Source: Geopsychrobacter electrodiphilus DSM 16401
GTDB lineage: Bacteria; Desulfobacterota; Desulfuromonadia; Desulfuromonadales; Geopsychrobacteraceae
Reading direction: 5' to 3'
Length of the DNA stretch: 64,000 nucleotides
NCBI RefSeq assembly: GCF_000384395.1
Contig: NZ_ARWE01000001.1
Span: 2,196,894 to 2,260,893 of the forward strand
Shown: piece by piece, positions 10,783 to 20,233 of the stretch
How positions within the stretch are numbered: the stretch's first letter is position 1
Layout: each line of letters starts with the position of its first letter
Program-made: the position numbers and the translations under genes
Notes under the pieces: generated by a model
The model's input: only the letters and a program-made list of their open reading frames with translations
Database searches by the model: none
Told to the model about the DNA's origin: nothing

Positions 10783-11547
10783 TCATAAGGAGAGGTTTTC
10801 GCGCTGCATAATCGCTGCAACACGCTGAAGATCCTCAGGCGTGTCTACCCCATGGCAGTCATAGCTGGTCAGCGCCACATGGATGTCTATGCCATGCTCC
10901 ATAGCGCGCAATTGCTCAAGAGACTCCAATATCTCCAGCGGAGTTTGGGGCAGTAAAGGGTACCGCAGCAAAAACTCTCTCCGGTAAACATAAAGGCCGA
11001 TGTGCCGGCGAGCATTCAATTCATTCAAACGCTGGCCCAGTTCAGCCGCCGGGATATCACGCGGAGCAGGAATGGGGGCGCGCGAAAAGTAAAGTGCGCG
11101 GCTTTGCTGATCACAAACCAGTTTCACCACGTTGGGACTGAGATAATCCTCAATCCGGTCGATACGGCTACAGAGCGTCCCCATTTGCAAGGCCGGATTA
11201 TTCAGTAAGGGGCGTACGGCTTCATCAATCATCTGCGGCACAATCAATGGTTCATCCCCCTGGACATTGACGACAATATCCGTGTCAATTTTAGCCGCCA
11301 CTTCAGCCAGACGATCCGTCCCTGAAGGATGATCACCACGCGTCATCATCACCTCGCCACCGAAGGCCAGAACCTCGTCAAAAATCCGTTGATCATCGGT
11401 TGCAACAAGAACCTGGTCGATCGTTTGCGCGGCAAGCGTCCGCCGGTAGACGTGCTCAATCATGGTTTTACCCAGAATCAGGGCCAAGGGTTTGCCAGGA
11501 AACCGGGTCGAGGCAAAGCGGGCAGGAATAACAGCGGTAACTTTCAT
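10783..11547 (-). CDS. kdsB: CMP-KDO synthetase (3-deoxy-manno-octulosonate cytidylyltransferase)
   Basis: 254 residues from the chosen start MKVTAVIPARFASTRFPGKPL, which is the family N-terminus and follows a GGAG at suitable spacing. A longer frame begins nine codons upstream at 11574 but lacks such support. VNVQGDEPLI, NPNVVKLV-like and HIGLYVYRREFL motifs are conserved. It uses CTP to activate KDO. Same direction as pyrG with a 200-base gap, and divergent from purB. Confidence 0.95.
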   Translation of the reverse strand: MKVTAVIPARFASTRFPGKPLALILGKTMIEHVYRRTLAAQTIDQVLVATDDQRIFDEVLAFGGEVMMTRGDHPSGTDRLAEVAAKIDTDIVVNVQGDEPLIVPQMIDEAVRPLLNNPALQMGTLCSRIDRIEDYLSPNVVKLVCDQQSRALYFSRAPIPAPRDIPAAELGQRLNELNARRHIGLYVYRREFLLRYPLLPQTPLEILESLEQLRAMEHGIDIHVALTSYDCHGVDTPEDLQRVAAIMQRENLSL

Positions 11548-11655
11548 GATTAGATTCTCCGTCTGTGCAGACATGATGAAATGGGATACTGACGCGAATT
11601 TTCCAGACTGTCAACGACTGGCAAAAGTCCGGCAGTCAGTTATTAAGCACCCTGA

Positions 11656-13092
<1,437 letters not shown>

Positions 13093-13116
13093 TTATTTTT
13101 GATAGTCATAAAGGAT

Positions 13117-13154
13117 AAACACCTCCGGTTCCCCTGTGGCTCGGAGGTGTTTTT
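13117..13154 (+). terminator. Rho-independent terminator of purB
   Basis: AAACACCTCCG and CGGAGGTGTTTTT form an 11-bp stem with a loop of about 14 bases, followed by a T-run. It begins 25 bases after the purB stop. Confidence 0.85.
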
Positions 13155-13165
13155 GTTTCCGATAC

Positions 13166-13246
13166 TTACCGGGAGGGAAAGGGGCCGGCGGCGGCAGTAC
13201 CCTCAGCCAATACCAAAACCATAAAACGCTCAGCTGCCCTCGACAC
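13166..13246 (-). pseudogene. Remnant of the 3' end of a LysR-type regulator gene
   Basis: In the minus frame ending at the stop at 13166 the translation contains SRAAERFMVLVLAEGTAA. This aligns without gaps to SVAAQRFKALVLAKGQAL, the last residues of the intact LysR gene just upstream (11 of 18 identical, by eye). No HTH or effector domain precedes it; the intervening 13247-13403 has no LysR-like translation. Most likely the tail of a deleted paralogue or a decayed partial duplication. Chance similarity is unlikely but not excluded. Confidence 0.5.
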
Positions 13247-13403
13247 AACCGGGGCATAATTCCGCTTAATTAAATGCGATGGTCCAACTAATAACTCCAG
13301 GAGGTAAAACGTTGACAGGACACAGTGAAGAGGACCAGGAAGGGAAACTCGTTCTACGTCCTGATCGGGAGAAACGCAATTAGAACTAAAACGGGACAGG
13401 CAC

Positions 13404-14303
13404 CTACAGAGCCTGCCCCTTCGCCAACACCAGAGCTTTAAATCTTTGGGCTGCAACCGATAATTTAAACCCCTTTGCCTGAACCAGGTAAAAACTGCGG
13501 CGTAGCGGACCTTCGACAAGCTGAAGTGCGATCAGTTCGCCGCGTTGCAGTTCACCGGCGACGGCCAGTTTTGAGATCACCGCAACACCCAATCCAGCCA
13601 GCACCCCCTGCTTCAAAGCCTCATTGCCGCCAACTTCGGCAATTAAATTTTCGGGGAGTAACCCTTTGCCATGACTCTTCAGATGTTCTTCAAATAATTT
13701 ACGCGTAGCAGAGCCCTGCTCGCGCAACAACAAAGGGACCTTGAGCAATTCTATCTCAGCAATGTACTCCCGACCAGTCCACGCGTGACCGGGGGCCACA
13801 ATTAATATCAGTTCATCACCGAAACAGGGAACAGCCTCCAGTGTCTTGTCGCGCAATTCTCCCCCGACCAGGGCCAGCTCTAACTGATTATGACGAAGAC
13901 CTTCCACCATTTTTGCCGTTGAGGCGATCTGTAAACTGACACCAATCTGGGGATAAAGGCAGCGAAATTCGGCAACAAGGGAGGGCAGCAGGTAGGTCCC
14001 CGGCACAGTACTCCCTCCAAGTACCAGTTCCCCGTGCTCACCAGCTGACAAAGACTTTAAGTCGGCCTCAGCCTCTTGTCGCAATGAAAATATCTTCTTC
14101 GCATAGCCCTGCAACAGCCGCCCGGAATCCGTCGGCAGGATTACACGGCCCTGGCGATTAAGTAATTGCGTACCCAACTCCTCCTCAAGCAGACGCACGG
14201 CTTCACTCAAGGTCGGCTGGGTCAGGGACATTACTCGAGCCGCTTTAGTAAACCCGCCTTCTTCGATGACGCGATAAAAAATTTCCAGCCGCCGCATATC
14301 CAT
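13404..14303 (-). CDS. LysR-family transcriptional regulator
   Basis: 299 residues. The N-terminal winged HTH is RLEIFYRVIEEGGFTKAARV followed by LTQPTLSEAVRLLEEELGTQL. A LysR substrate-binding domain follows, from about residue 90 to the end (GELVLGGSTVPGTYLLPSLV, QGVLAGLGVAVISKL). It resembles the CysB/CbbR-like and selenium-metabolism-associated branches, but the effector cannot be read from sequence. It diverges from the transglutaminase-like gene at 14416, which is a plausible target. Confidence 0.9.
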   Translation of the reverse strand: MDMRRLEIFYRVIEEGGFTKAARVMSLTQPTLSEAVRLLEEELGTQLLNRQGRVILPTDSGRLLQGYAKKIFSLRQEAEADLKSLSAGEHGELVLGGSTVPGTYLLPSLVAEFRCLYPQIGVSLQIASTAKMVEGLRHNQLELALVGGELRDKTLEAVPCFGDELILIVAPGHAWTGREYIAEIELLKVPLLLREQGSATRKLFEEHLKSHGKGLLPENLIAEVGGNEALKQGVLAGLGVAVISKLAVAGELQRGELIALQLVEGPLRRSFYLVQAKGFKLSVAAQRFKALVLAKGQAL

Positions 14304-14415
14304 AGACGATTCCTATCCTGTTAAAAGTTATTATCGATATTTTATATTGGACTATAGCAGTCGATCAAAGTATTTTCTTCCCTCCGTTCAATATAATTAT
14401 AAAGAGGTGCTCTCC

Positions 14416-15420
14416 TTGAAAAAACTTATTTTGACCCTGATGATCTGCCTGTTTTCTCTTCCCGTTCTAGCAAAAAGCCAAACAGGCACAGTGACAATGG
14501 AATTCGACCTTTCAGCACACACTACCGGGCAAGAGGTCAAACTCTGGCTCCCCTACCCGATTTCCAGCGAATCGCAGAAAATTGACCAGATTTCATGGCA
14601 CACAGATTCTGCAGAAACTGCCGTTTACACCGATAGCAAGGACGGGAATCCGATTCTTTATTCACGATGGGACGAAGACGCAAAATCCCGCAAGCTGATC
14701 CTTAAGTTCCGCGCCGAGCGGGCAGAACAGACCAGCAGCAAGTTGATTGACCAGGGAATTCCTTTAGACCAGGCAACCTTCGGTCGTTATCTGTCGGCAA
14801 CCAGGCTCGGGCCGATTGATGGCCCGGTCAAAGCGTTGGCCAATGAAATTACCGCTGGCAAAAAGGGAATTCTTGCCAAAGCCCGTGCCATCTATGACTG
14901 GACCGTCGACAACAGTTTTCGCGATCCTGAGACCCGCGGCTGTGGCCTGGGCAATGTGCCGCAACTCTTAGAGCGCCCCGGCGGCAAGTGCGCCGACATC
15001 AGTTCGCTCTACGTTGCCATCGCCCGCTCGGCAGGCGTTCCGGCGCGTGAAATCCTGGGATTGCGCCTCGGCAAGGAAGACGGGACCGACATCACCGGCT
15101 GGCAACATTGCTGGGCTGAATTCTATCTGCCCGGAACCGGCTGGGTGGCTATCGATCCGGCCGATGTACGCAAGGCGATGCTCAAACAAAACCTTAATTT
15201 AAATGATCCCAAGGTCGCCAAATTGCGCGCCTACTATTTCGGCAACGTTGATCCCTACCGCATCCGCCTCTCCGAAGGGCGCGATCTGACCTTGAATCCG
15301 CCACAAGTGGGAGTGGAGATCAACTATCTGATGTACCCCTTTGCCCAGGTCGGCGGCCAGACCATCGACTGGTTGGATCCGACGACCTTCAAATACAAGA
15401 TTACCTTCAACCAGGAATAA
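14416..15420 (+). CDS. Secreted transglutaminase-like (cysteine protease fold) protein
   Basis: 334 residues from a TTG start. The start is decided by GAGGTG six bases upstream and by the signal peptide directly after it (KKLILTLMICLFSLPVLA); the longer frame from 14347 would bury both. The catalytic triad of transglutaminase-core domains is visible: Cys192 in GGKCADIS, His231 in GWQHCWAEF and Asp247 in AIDPADV. Such periplasmic proteins may act as peptidases or cross-linkers; no substrate can be assigned. Single gene followed by a strong terminator, divergent from the LysR gene. Confidence 0.85.
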   Translation: MKKLILTLMICLFSLPVLAKSQTGTVTMEFDLSAHTTGQEVKLWLPYPISSESQKIDQISWHTDSAETAVYTDSKDGNPILYSRWDEDAKSRKLILKFRAERAEQTSSKLIDQGIPLDQATFGRYLSATRLGPIDGPVKALANEITAGKKGILAKARAIYDWTVDNSFRDPETRGCGLGNVPQLLERPGGKCADISSLYVAIARSAGVPAREILGLRLGKEDGTDITGWQHCWAEFYLPGTGWVAIDPADVRKAMLKQNLNLNDPKVAKLRAYYFGNVDPYRIRLSEGRDLTLNPPQVGVEINYLMYPFAQVGGQTIDWLDPTTFKYKITFNQE

Positions 15421-15423
15421 TAA

Positions 15424-15461
15424 AAAAAGCGGGCGTCCCGTTTGGGGCAGCCCGCTTTTTT
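15424..15461. terminator. Bidirectional terminator
   Basis: AAAAAGCGGGC and GCCCGCTTTTTT form an 11-bp stem flanked by A and T runs. It lies between the transglutaminase gene (+) and desulfoferrodoxin (-), which converge here. Confidence 0.85.
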
Positions 15462-15515
15462 GCTTGTAAATGTTTAAAAGCCCCCTTCTTTTGGAGAAGG
15501 GACTAAATCATCATC

Positions 15516-15899
15516 CTATCCCTTAGCCTGCCAATGCCCATGTAAATTACAATATTCCCGCACCGACAGATTCTTGGCTCCTGAAACTTCGAACACAGCC
15601 GCAGGGGCTTCACCCGGCTTTAAAAACTGGGTGTATGACTTCCCGTCAGCAATCAGTTCGATCCATTCGATAAAGTGCTCATTCTGCATGGGATGGGGGA
15701 CGCTGCCGACCTGGACTTTAACCTTGTTACCGGCAACCTCAACAACCGGCACGTGCTTTTCGGTTGCGGCGTCAGTAGTATTTTCGGTCAAGAGTGCCAT
15801 GTTCTGGCCGCAGCAGGCTAGAGCCCCGGCTGCACCATGCATAACTTCTACGATGTTGCCACAGATCGAACATTTGTAAATCTCGAGTTGCTTAGCCAT
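15516..15899 (-). CDS. dfx: Desulfoferrodoxin (2Fe superoxide reductase)
   Basis: 127 residues. The N-terminal desulforedoxin domain has all four iron ligands: Cys10, Cys13 and the adjacent Cys29-Cys30. The catalytic neelaredoxin-type domain has His49 (EKHVP), His69 (PHPM), His75 (EHFIEWI), Cys117 and His120 (CNLHGHW), with the conserved Glu47-Lys48. It reduces superoxide to peroxide without releasing oxygen, a typical defence of strict anaerobes. The gene starts 18 bases after the rubrerythrin stop, so peroxide disposal and superoxide reduction are cotranscribed. Confidence 0.96.
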   Translation of the reverse strand: MAKQLEIYKCSICGNIVEVMHGAAGALACCGQNMALLTENTTDAATEKHVPVVEVAGNKVKVQVGSVPHPMQNEHFIEWIELIADGKSYTQFLKPGEAPAAVFEVSGAKNLSVREYCNLHGHWQAKG

Positions 15900-15917
15900 T
15901 GGTCAAAATTCTCCCTG

Positions 15918-16490
15918 TTAGTAGTTTTCGCCCAAAATTTCAAAATGATCAATCGGATGAACGCAGGCTGGGCATACCCCCGGCGCACCCGACCCCTCAT
16001 GCAGATAGCCGCAATTGCGGCAGCGCCACACAACTGATTCACTACGTTTGAATACTGTACCACTCAATATATTACTGCGCAGGTCATTGTATCTTTTTTC
16101 GTGCTGTTTTTCAGCTACGCAGATCGCTCGAAAGACCTCTGCAATTGCGGGGAATCCCTCATGGTCGGCTATTTTCGCGAAAGAGGGATACAACTCCGTA
16201 TGCTCAAAATGCTCTCCCGCTGCCGCCGCCGCGAGATTATCGGCAGTCGAGCCAATTATCCCGGCGGGAAACGCCGCAACAATTTCGAGTTCACCCCCTT
16301 CAAGAAAGCTGAAAAACCGTTTGGCGTGCTCTTTTTCCTGATCTGCGGTCTCCTGAAAGATCTCAGAAATCTGGACATAGCCCTCTTTGCGGGCCTTGGC
16401 CGCAAAATAAGTGTAACGATTACGCGCCTGGCTCTCGCCGGCAAAAGACTTGAGCAAATTCTTTTCCGTTTCGGTCCCCTTGATCCCCAT
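15918..16490 (-). CDS. rbr: Rubrerythrin
   Basis: 190 residues from ATG at 16490. This start has AAGGAG nine bases upstream and gives the family N-terminus MGIKGTETEKNLLKSFAGES; a longer frame starts at 16511. The ferritin-like di-iron domain has FAGESQARNRYTYF and QEKEHAKRFF with a second E-x-x-H pair (VAEKQHEKRY). The C-terminal rubredoxin domain carries CRNCGYLHEG and CPACVHP. It reduces hydrogen peroxide, complementing the downstream superoxide reductase. Confidence 0.96.
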   Translation of the reverse strand: MGIKGTETEKNLLKSFAGESQARNRYTYFAAKARKEGYVQISEIFQETADQEKEHAKRFFSFLEGGELEIVAAFPAGIIGSTADNLAAAAAGEHFEHTELYPSFAKIADHEGFPAIAEVFRAICVAEKQHEKRYNDLRSNILSGTVFKRSESVVWRCRNCGYLHEGSGAPGVCPACVHPIDHFEILGENY

Positions 16491-16538
16491 GACATTCATC
16501 TCCTTATTCATCTGATAGTTTTCGACAACACGGCCATT

Positions 16539-17390
16539 TCAACCAACCGCCCCAGCTACCACATCCCCCTGCCAAAAGGAGATCAGGGCGGCAGTAACCA
16601 GCTCTGGTTCATCCTCCTGGATAAAATGGCCTGCGGTCGGAATTCTCAACAGTCGACAACCCGGAATTTCACGCTTGAGGCGCAATGAGATCTCTTCGCT
16701 TAAATAAACATCAGCCTCACCACGAATCAGCAGCACCGGAATGTGCAGCTTCCGTAACTCCCCGGCGATGCTGGTCAGGTTGCGATTATCAAGGCACCGG
16801 GCAAAATGAAGAAAAGCCTTTCTCCCGAGGGAAGTGCTTACGGGTTCACTGAAAAGCTCGAGGAGTTCAGGATCAAGGCGATCTTTGTGATACAGGCCAC
16901 GACGGATGACCATTCTGAAGGCGCCAATATCAAGGGTCGACATGACAAAATGGCGAAACAGGGGGATGCGCAGGGTAGTGATCGGCTGAACCGGCCAGTA
17001 GTCATAGGCGACCGAATTTATCAGACAGAGATCGATCAGGATCTCGGGATAACGTACGGCAAGAATCTGCCCTACCCCGCCGCCAACATCATGCCCGACC
17101 AGATGGGCCCGTCTAACTCCCAACTGTTGCAGGAGCGGGACAAGACGCTCAGCATGTTCACTGAGGGAATAACCAACATCCAAGGGCATGTCAGAGCCAC
17201 CGCAACCAAGCAGATCTAGGGCGATCACTCGTTTTGAGGTCGGCAATAACGGCAGGATTTTACGCCAGATAAAAGAATAGGTCGTAATGCCGTGAATCAA
17301 AACGACTGCTTCATCCCCCGCCCCTCGGTCCAACAGGGCATAGTTATATCCGCCGACGCTCACAGTTTGTATTTCAGGATGCCAGGCCAT
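16539..17390 (-). CDS. Alpha/beta hydrolase with Asp nucleophile motif
   Basis: About 283 residues from ATG at 17390, which has AAGGGG four bases upstream; an in-frame start at 17489 would add 33 residues. The oxyanion motif is LIHGITTYSFIW. The nucleophile elbow reads GHDVGGG, that is Asp rather than Ser, as in haloalkane dehalogenases and epoxide hydrolases. The acid is in RGEADVYLSEE and the catalytic His in TAGHFIQEDEPE. Most similar in layout to the dehalogenase/epoxide hydrolase branch, but the substrate is unknown. It is divergent from ilvA and ends 48 bases before rubrerythrin. Confidence 0.85.
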   Translation of the reverse strand: MAWHPEIQTVSVGGYNYALLDRGAGDEAVVLIHGITTYSFIWRKILPLLPTSKRVIALDLLGCGGSDMPLDVGYSLSEHAERLVPLLQQLGVRRAHLVGHDVGGGVGQILAVRYPEILIDLCLINSVAYDYWPVQPITTLRIPLFRHFVMSTLDIGAFRMVIRRGLYHKDRLDPELLELFSEPVSTSLGRKAFLHFARCLDNRNLTSIAGELRKLHIPVLLIRGEADVYLSEEISLRLKREIPGCRLLRIPTAGHFIQEDEPELVTAALISFWQGDVVAGAVG

Positions 17391-17575
17391 TTTTCCCCTT
17401 ATTATGGCAACGCCCAACAATTCAATCCGGGGAGCCGAAGCAACCCGGTTCAACCTCAGCAAGTCTAGCTCTTGCCTGATTGTTGTCAATCCGCCGGGAC
17501 TTTCTGATGAGTTCTGGCAACAGCGGTTGTTTCATGCTAAAAAAGCGGTCTTCACTTCTTTTTAAGGAGCCCGTC

Positions 17576-19084
17576 ATGCAGAGGATGTTGCGCCAGATCC
17601 TGACCTCAAAGGTCTACGAAGCGGCGATCGAAACCCCACTCGAGGAAGCGACAGCGCTCTCCGCCCAGCTTCACAACCGGATCCTGCTGAAACGCGAAGA
17701 TCTGCAGCCGGTTTTCAGTTTCAAACTCCGCGGAGCCTACAATAAGATTGCACATCTCAGCGCGACCGAAAAAGCCAAGGGCGTCATCGCAGCCTCAGCC
17801 GGAAATCACGCCCAGGGGGTCGCGTTCTCGGCGCTTAAATTAGGGCTTAAAGCCCTGATAGTCATGCCCGCCACTACCCCGGAGATTAAGGTCTGCGCCG
17901 TCAAGGCTTTAAAGGCCGAAGTGGTGTTACATGGTGACAGTTATTCGGAAGCGGCCGCGCATTGTACCAAGTTGGCAGGCCTGAACGGGATGACATACAT
18001 CCACCCCTTTGATGATGAACTTGTGATTGCCGGTCAGGGGACGGTTGCCGATGAAATCATGCGTCAGAGCGCCGGTAAACTTGATGCGGTCTTTGTCCCG
18101 GTTGGTGGGGGCGGGTTGATTGCCGGGATGGCCTGCTATCTGAAAGCTCTTGACCCACATATTAAAGTCATCGGCGTCGAACCTTACGACAGTGATGCCA
18201 TGTACCACTCACTCAAGGCCGGCTATCCAGTCGAACTCGACGCAGTCGGAATTTTTGCCGACGGCGTTGCGGTCAAAAAAGTGGGACAGTTCACCTTTGA
18301 TCTTTGTCTGAAGTATGTCGATGAAATCATTCGGGTCAGTACGGATGAGATCTGCGGTGCGATTAAATCGGTTTACCAGGCAACCCGTTCGATTGTGGAA
18401 CCAGCGGGCGCACTCGGTATGGCCGGGATCAACCAGTATGTACGTGAGCGAAAACCAGAAGGGCAAACGCTGGTCGCCATCAACTCCGGCGCCAACATGA
18501 ATTTTGAACGCCTGCGCTATATCGCCGAACGCACCCTGACTGGCGAGCAGCGCGAGTCTCTGTTTGCCGTGACCATCCCAGAAAAACCGGGATCCCTGCG
18601 TCATCTATGCAGCGAAGTTCTGGAAGAGACAAATATCACCGAGTTCAGCTATCGCCTGTCAACCCGTGAAGAGGCACATATATTTGTCGGGGTCTCACTG
18701 GGTGGCAGCATCGCCCGGACCGCCTTTACCGAGCGTCTGCAGCAACAGGGATATGCCAGCACAGACCTGACCGACAACGAACTCGCCAAAACCCACCTGC
18801 GCTATATGATTGGCGGTCGCTCTCCTGAGGCCTTGCGCGAAAAGCTCTACCGCTTCTGGTTCCCGGAAAGACCAGGGGCTCTCACCCGGTTTCTGGCCGA
18901 CATGGGTGCCAACTGGAATATCTCACTCTTTCAATACCGCACAATCGGTGGAGATTTCGGCCGGGTGCTGATCGGACTCGAAATTCCGGCAGAGGATGAA
19001 GCTAAATTCGCGCATTTTTTGAAGGCACTGGGCTACCGCTATGAAGAGGCAACCAGCGACCCGGCCTATCATCTGTTTCTGTGA
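17576..19084 (+). CDS. ilvA: Threonine ammonia-lyase (biosynthetic)
   Basis: 502 residues from ATG at 17576, preceded by AAGGAG with a six-base spacer; the longer frame from 17480 is not supported. The PLP lysine is Lys50 in FSFKLRGAYNKI. ASAGNHAQGVA and PVGGGGLIAGMA bind the cofactor phosphate. Two C-terminal ACT-like regulatory domains start near LFAVTIPEKPGSLRHL and YRFWFPERPGALTRF, indicating isoleucine/valine feedback control. It forms 2-oxobutanoate for isoleucine and supplies the ilv genes at 49-51 kb. Confidence 0.96.
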   Translation: MQRMLRQILTSKVYEAAIETPLEEATALSAQLHNRILLKREDLQPVFSFKLRGAYNKIAHLSATEKAKGVIAASAGNHAQGVAFSALKLGLKALIVMPATTPEIKVCAVKALKAEVVLHGDSYSEAAAHCTKLAGLNGMTYIHPFDDELVIAGQGTVADEIMRQSAGKLDAVFVPVGGGGLIAGMACYLKALDPHIKVIGVEPYDSDAMYHSLKAGYPVELDAVGIFADGVAVKKVGQFTFDLCLKYVDEIIRVSTDEICGAIKSVYQATRSIVEPAGALGMAGINQYVRERKPEGQTLVAINSGANMNFERLRYIAERTLTGEQRESLFAVTIPEKPGSLRHLCSEVLEETNITEFSYRLSTREEAHIFVGVSLGGSIARTAFTERLQQQGYASTDLTDNELAKTHLRYMIGGRSPEALREKLYRFWFPERPGALTRFLADMGANWNISLFQYRTIGGDFGRVLIGLEIPAEDEAKFAHFLKALGYRYEEATSDPAYHLFL

Positions 19085-19333
19085 ATGACGACTGCAACGA
19101 TTCGCCTGGCTGTTACGACTAATGCTGGGAATTGGTTAAGAATCAGGTGAGGACCGGATAAATTCGTGGAATTGAATAATTCCCGACATATTTATTTGAT
19201 GAAAGGGTTTGGTTGAACAGTCTGGACCTGCCAATGCCTGTGGGTGCGAATGGAGAAACAGATATCACTGGACGGCCGGTATCCAAATTGATGCCGGCCA
19301 TATCTTGACTGGATTGGGCATAAAACAGATTCT

Positions 19334-19534
19334 TTAGAAATGAATCGGTTCAAGCATATGGTTCCAGTTCTCAATTGCACCTTCAAGGCTGTCTGCTGTC
19401 GACATCCGCTGGCAGGAATCTTTGGCGCAATAGACTCCCCAATGGCTCCGTGGCGCAAATTCACAGGGACCAAAAACCTTGACCTGCCCTCCACAGCGGC
19501 AAGGAACCGCTTCATTGATTTGCAATGCTCCCAT
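19334..19534 (-). CDS. Small Lar-like zinc-ribbon protein
   Basis: 66 residues. CRCGGQ near residue 13, a later W-V-x-C-x4-C element (HWGVYCAKDSC) and a C-terminal EGAIENWN motif match the layout of Lar-type (restriction alleviation-like) zinc-binding proteins, which often end with an E-A-x-x-x-W-N motif. An AGGAGG Shine-Dalgarno lies nine bases before the ATG. It follows the other small zinc protein by 26 bases. Function unknown; no phage genes are nearby, so a restriction role should not be assumed. Confidence 0.65.
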   Translation of the reverse strand: MGALQINEAVPCRCGGQVKVFGPCEFAPRSHWGVYCAKDSCQRMSTADSLEGAIENWNHMLEPIHF

Positions 19535-19560
19535 TTTCTATTTCCTCCTGGCCGTAGTCT

Positions 19561-19788
19561 TCAAACAGCCTGGCTATAAACCGCCCAGGGATAATCATCA
19601 GCTTCAACACATTCACTCTGAGCTTCAAGAAATGACGCCCGCTGGGTATCGACCACCACTTGAGCATGGCCATGGTTAATTGACCAACTGCTAGAGCAGA
19701 CAGCACACTCAACCAGACTCTCGATAAATTGTTCTGATCTCATGTCAAACGATTTTTGTTCATAACTTCCACACACGGGACATTTCAT
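19561..19788 (-). CDS. Small double-CxxC zinc-ribbon protein, function unknown
   Basis: 75 residues. CPVC at positions 3-6 and CAVC near residue 28 form a predicted zinc ribbon; the rest is acidic. AAAGGAG sits seven bases before the ATG, and a sigma-70-like promoter lies about 56 bases upstream (19844-19871). First gene of a two-gene unit with the Lar-like protein. I do not recognise the family. Confidence 0.65.
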   Translation of the reverse strand: MKCPVCGSYEQKSFDMRSEQFIESLVECAVCSSSWSINHGHAQVVVDTQRASFLEAQSECVEADDYPWAVYSQAV

Positions 19789-19843
19789 GACAGGCTCCTT
19801 TCGCCTTATGGTTTATTTTACCTCAAAGGGTTTTATGTCTGAC

Positions 19844-19871
19844 ATTCTAGCTCCATTAAAGTTAAAGTCAA
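19844..19871 (-). promoter_or_regulatory. Promoter of the zinc-ribbon gene pair
   Basis: On the minus strand TTGACT (19871-19866) and TAGAAT (19849-19844) are 16 bases apart, within an AT-rich stretch. Transcription would start near 19838, giving a leader of about 50 bases. Confidence 0.5.
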
Positions 19872-20185
19872 GCCGTTTTTTTTAATTTTTTCTTTATATA
19901 ACAACATGTTAGCTGATATAATATTCTACTGAGCATACTTATAGTTTATTTACTGCGCTTTAAAGTATTCATGGAACACAAAAAACCACCTATACTGCTG
20001 AAATAACTTGCTATATTTCAATAAAACCGGGGTTTAATTTTAGCATATCAATATATGCCACGGATGGTCATGAGCTCCTGATTCATGCTATGGAAGAGGA
20101 CAGGTCGTCAGAGAATTGTTCATACCAGAAGCCAAAGACTCACAATCACCACTGTGCCAAAAATGTCACGATAGGATCCTAATCC
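19872..20185. other. AT-rich non-coding stretch
   Basis: About 310 bases between the zinc-ribbon promoter and the YgiQ region. It has long A/T runs and stop codons in all frames, with no credible reading frame, tRNA or terminator. It is markedly more AT-rich than the flanking genes. Confidence 0.5.
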
Positions 20186-20233
20186 CTGAAAAATTTTACG
20201 CGCTATAATTTTCTTCCTACCTGCCGAGCCGAC

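Noticed and set aside
13166-13519. 117-codon minus-strand ORF as a gene
   Set aside because: It overlaps the LysR 3' end in another frame and has no start signals; only its last ~26 codons resemble a LysR tail.
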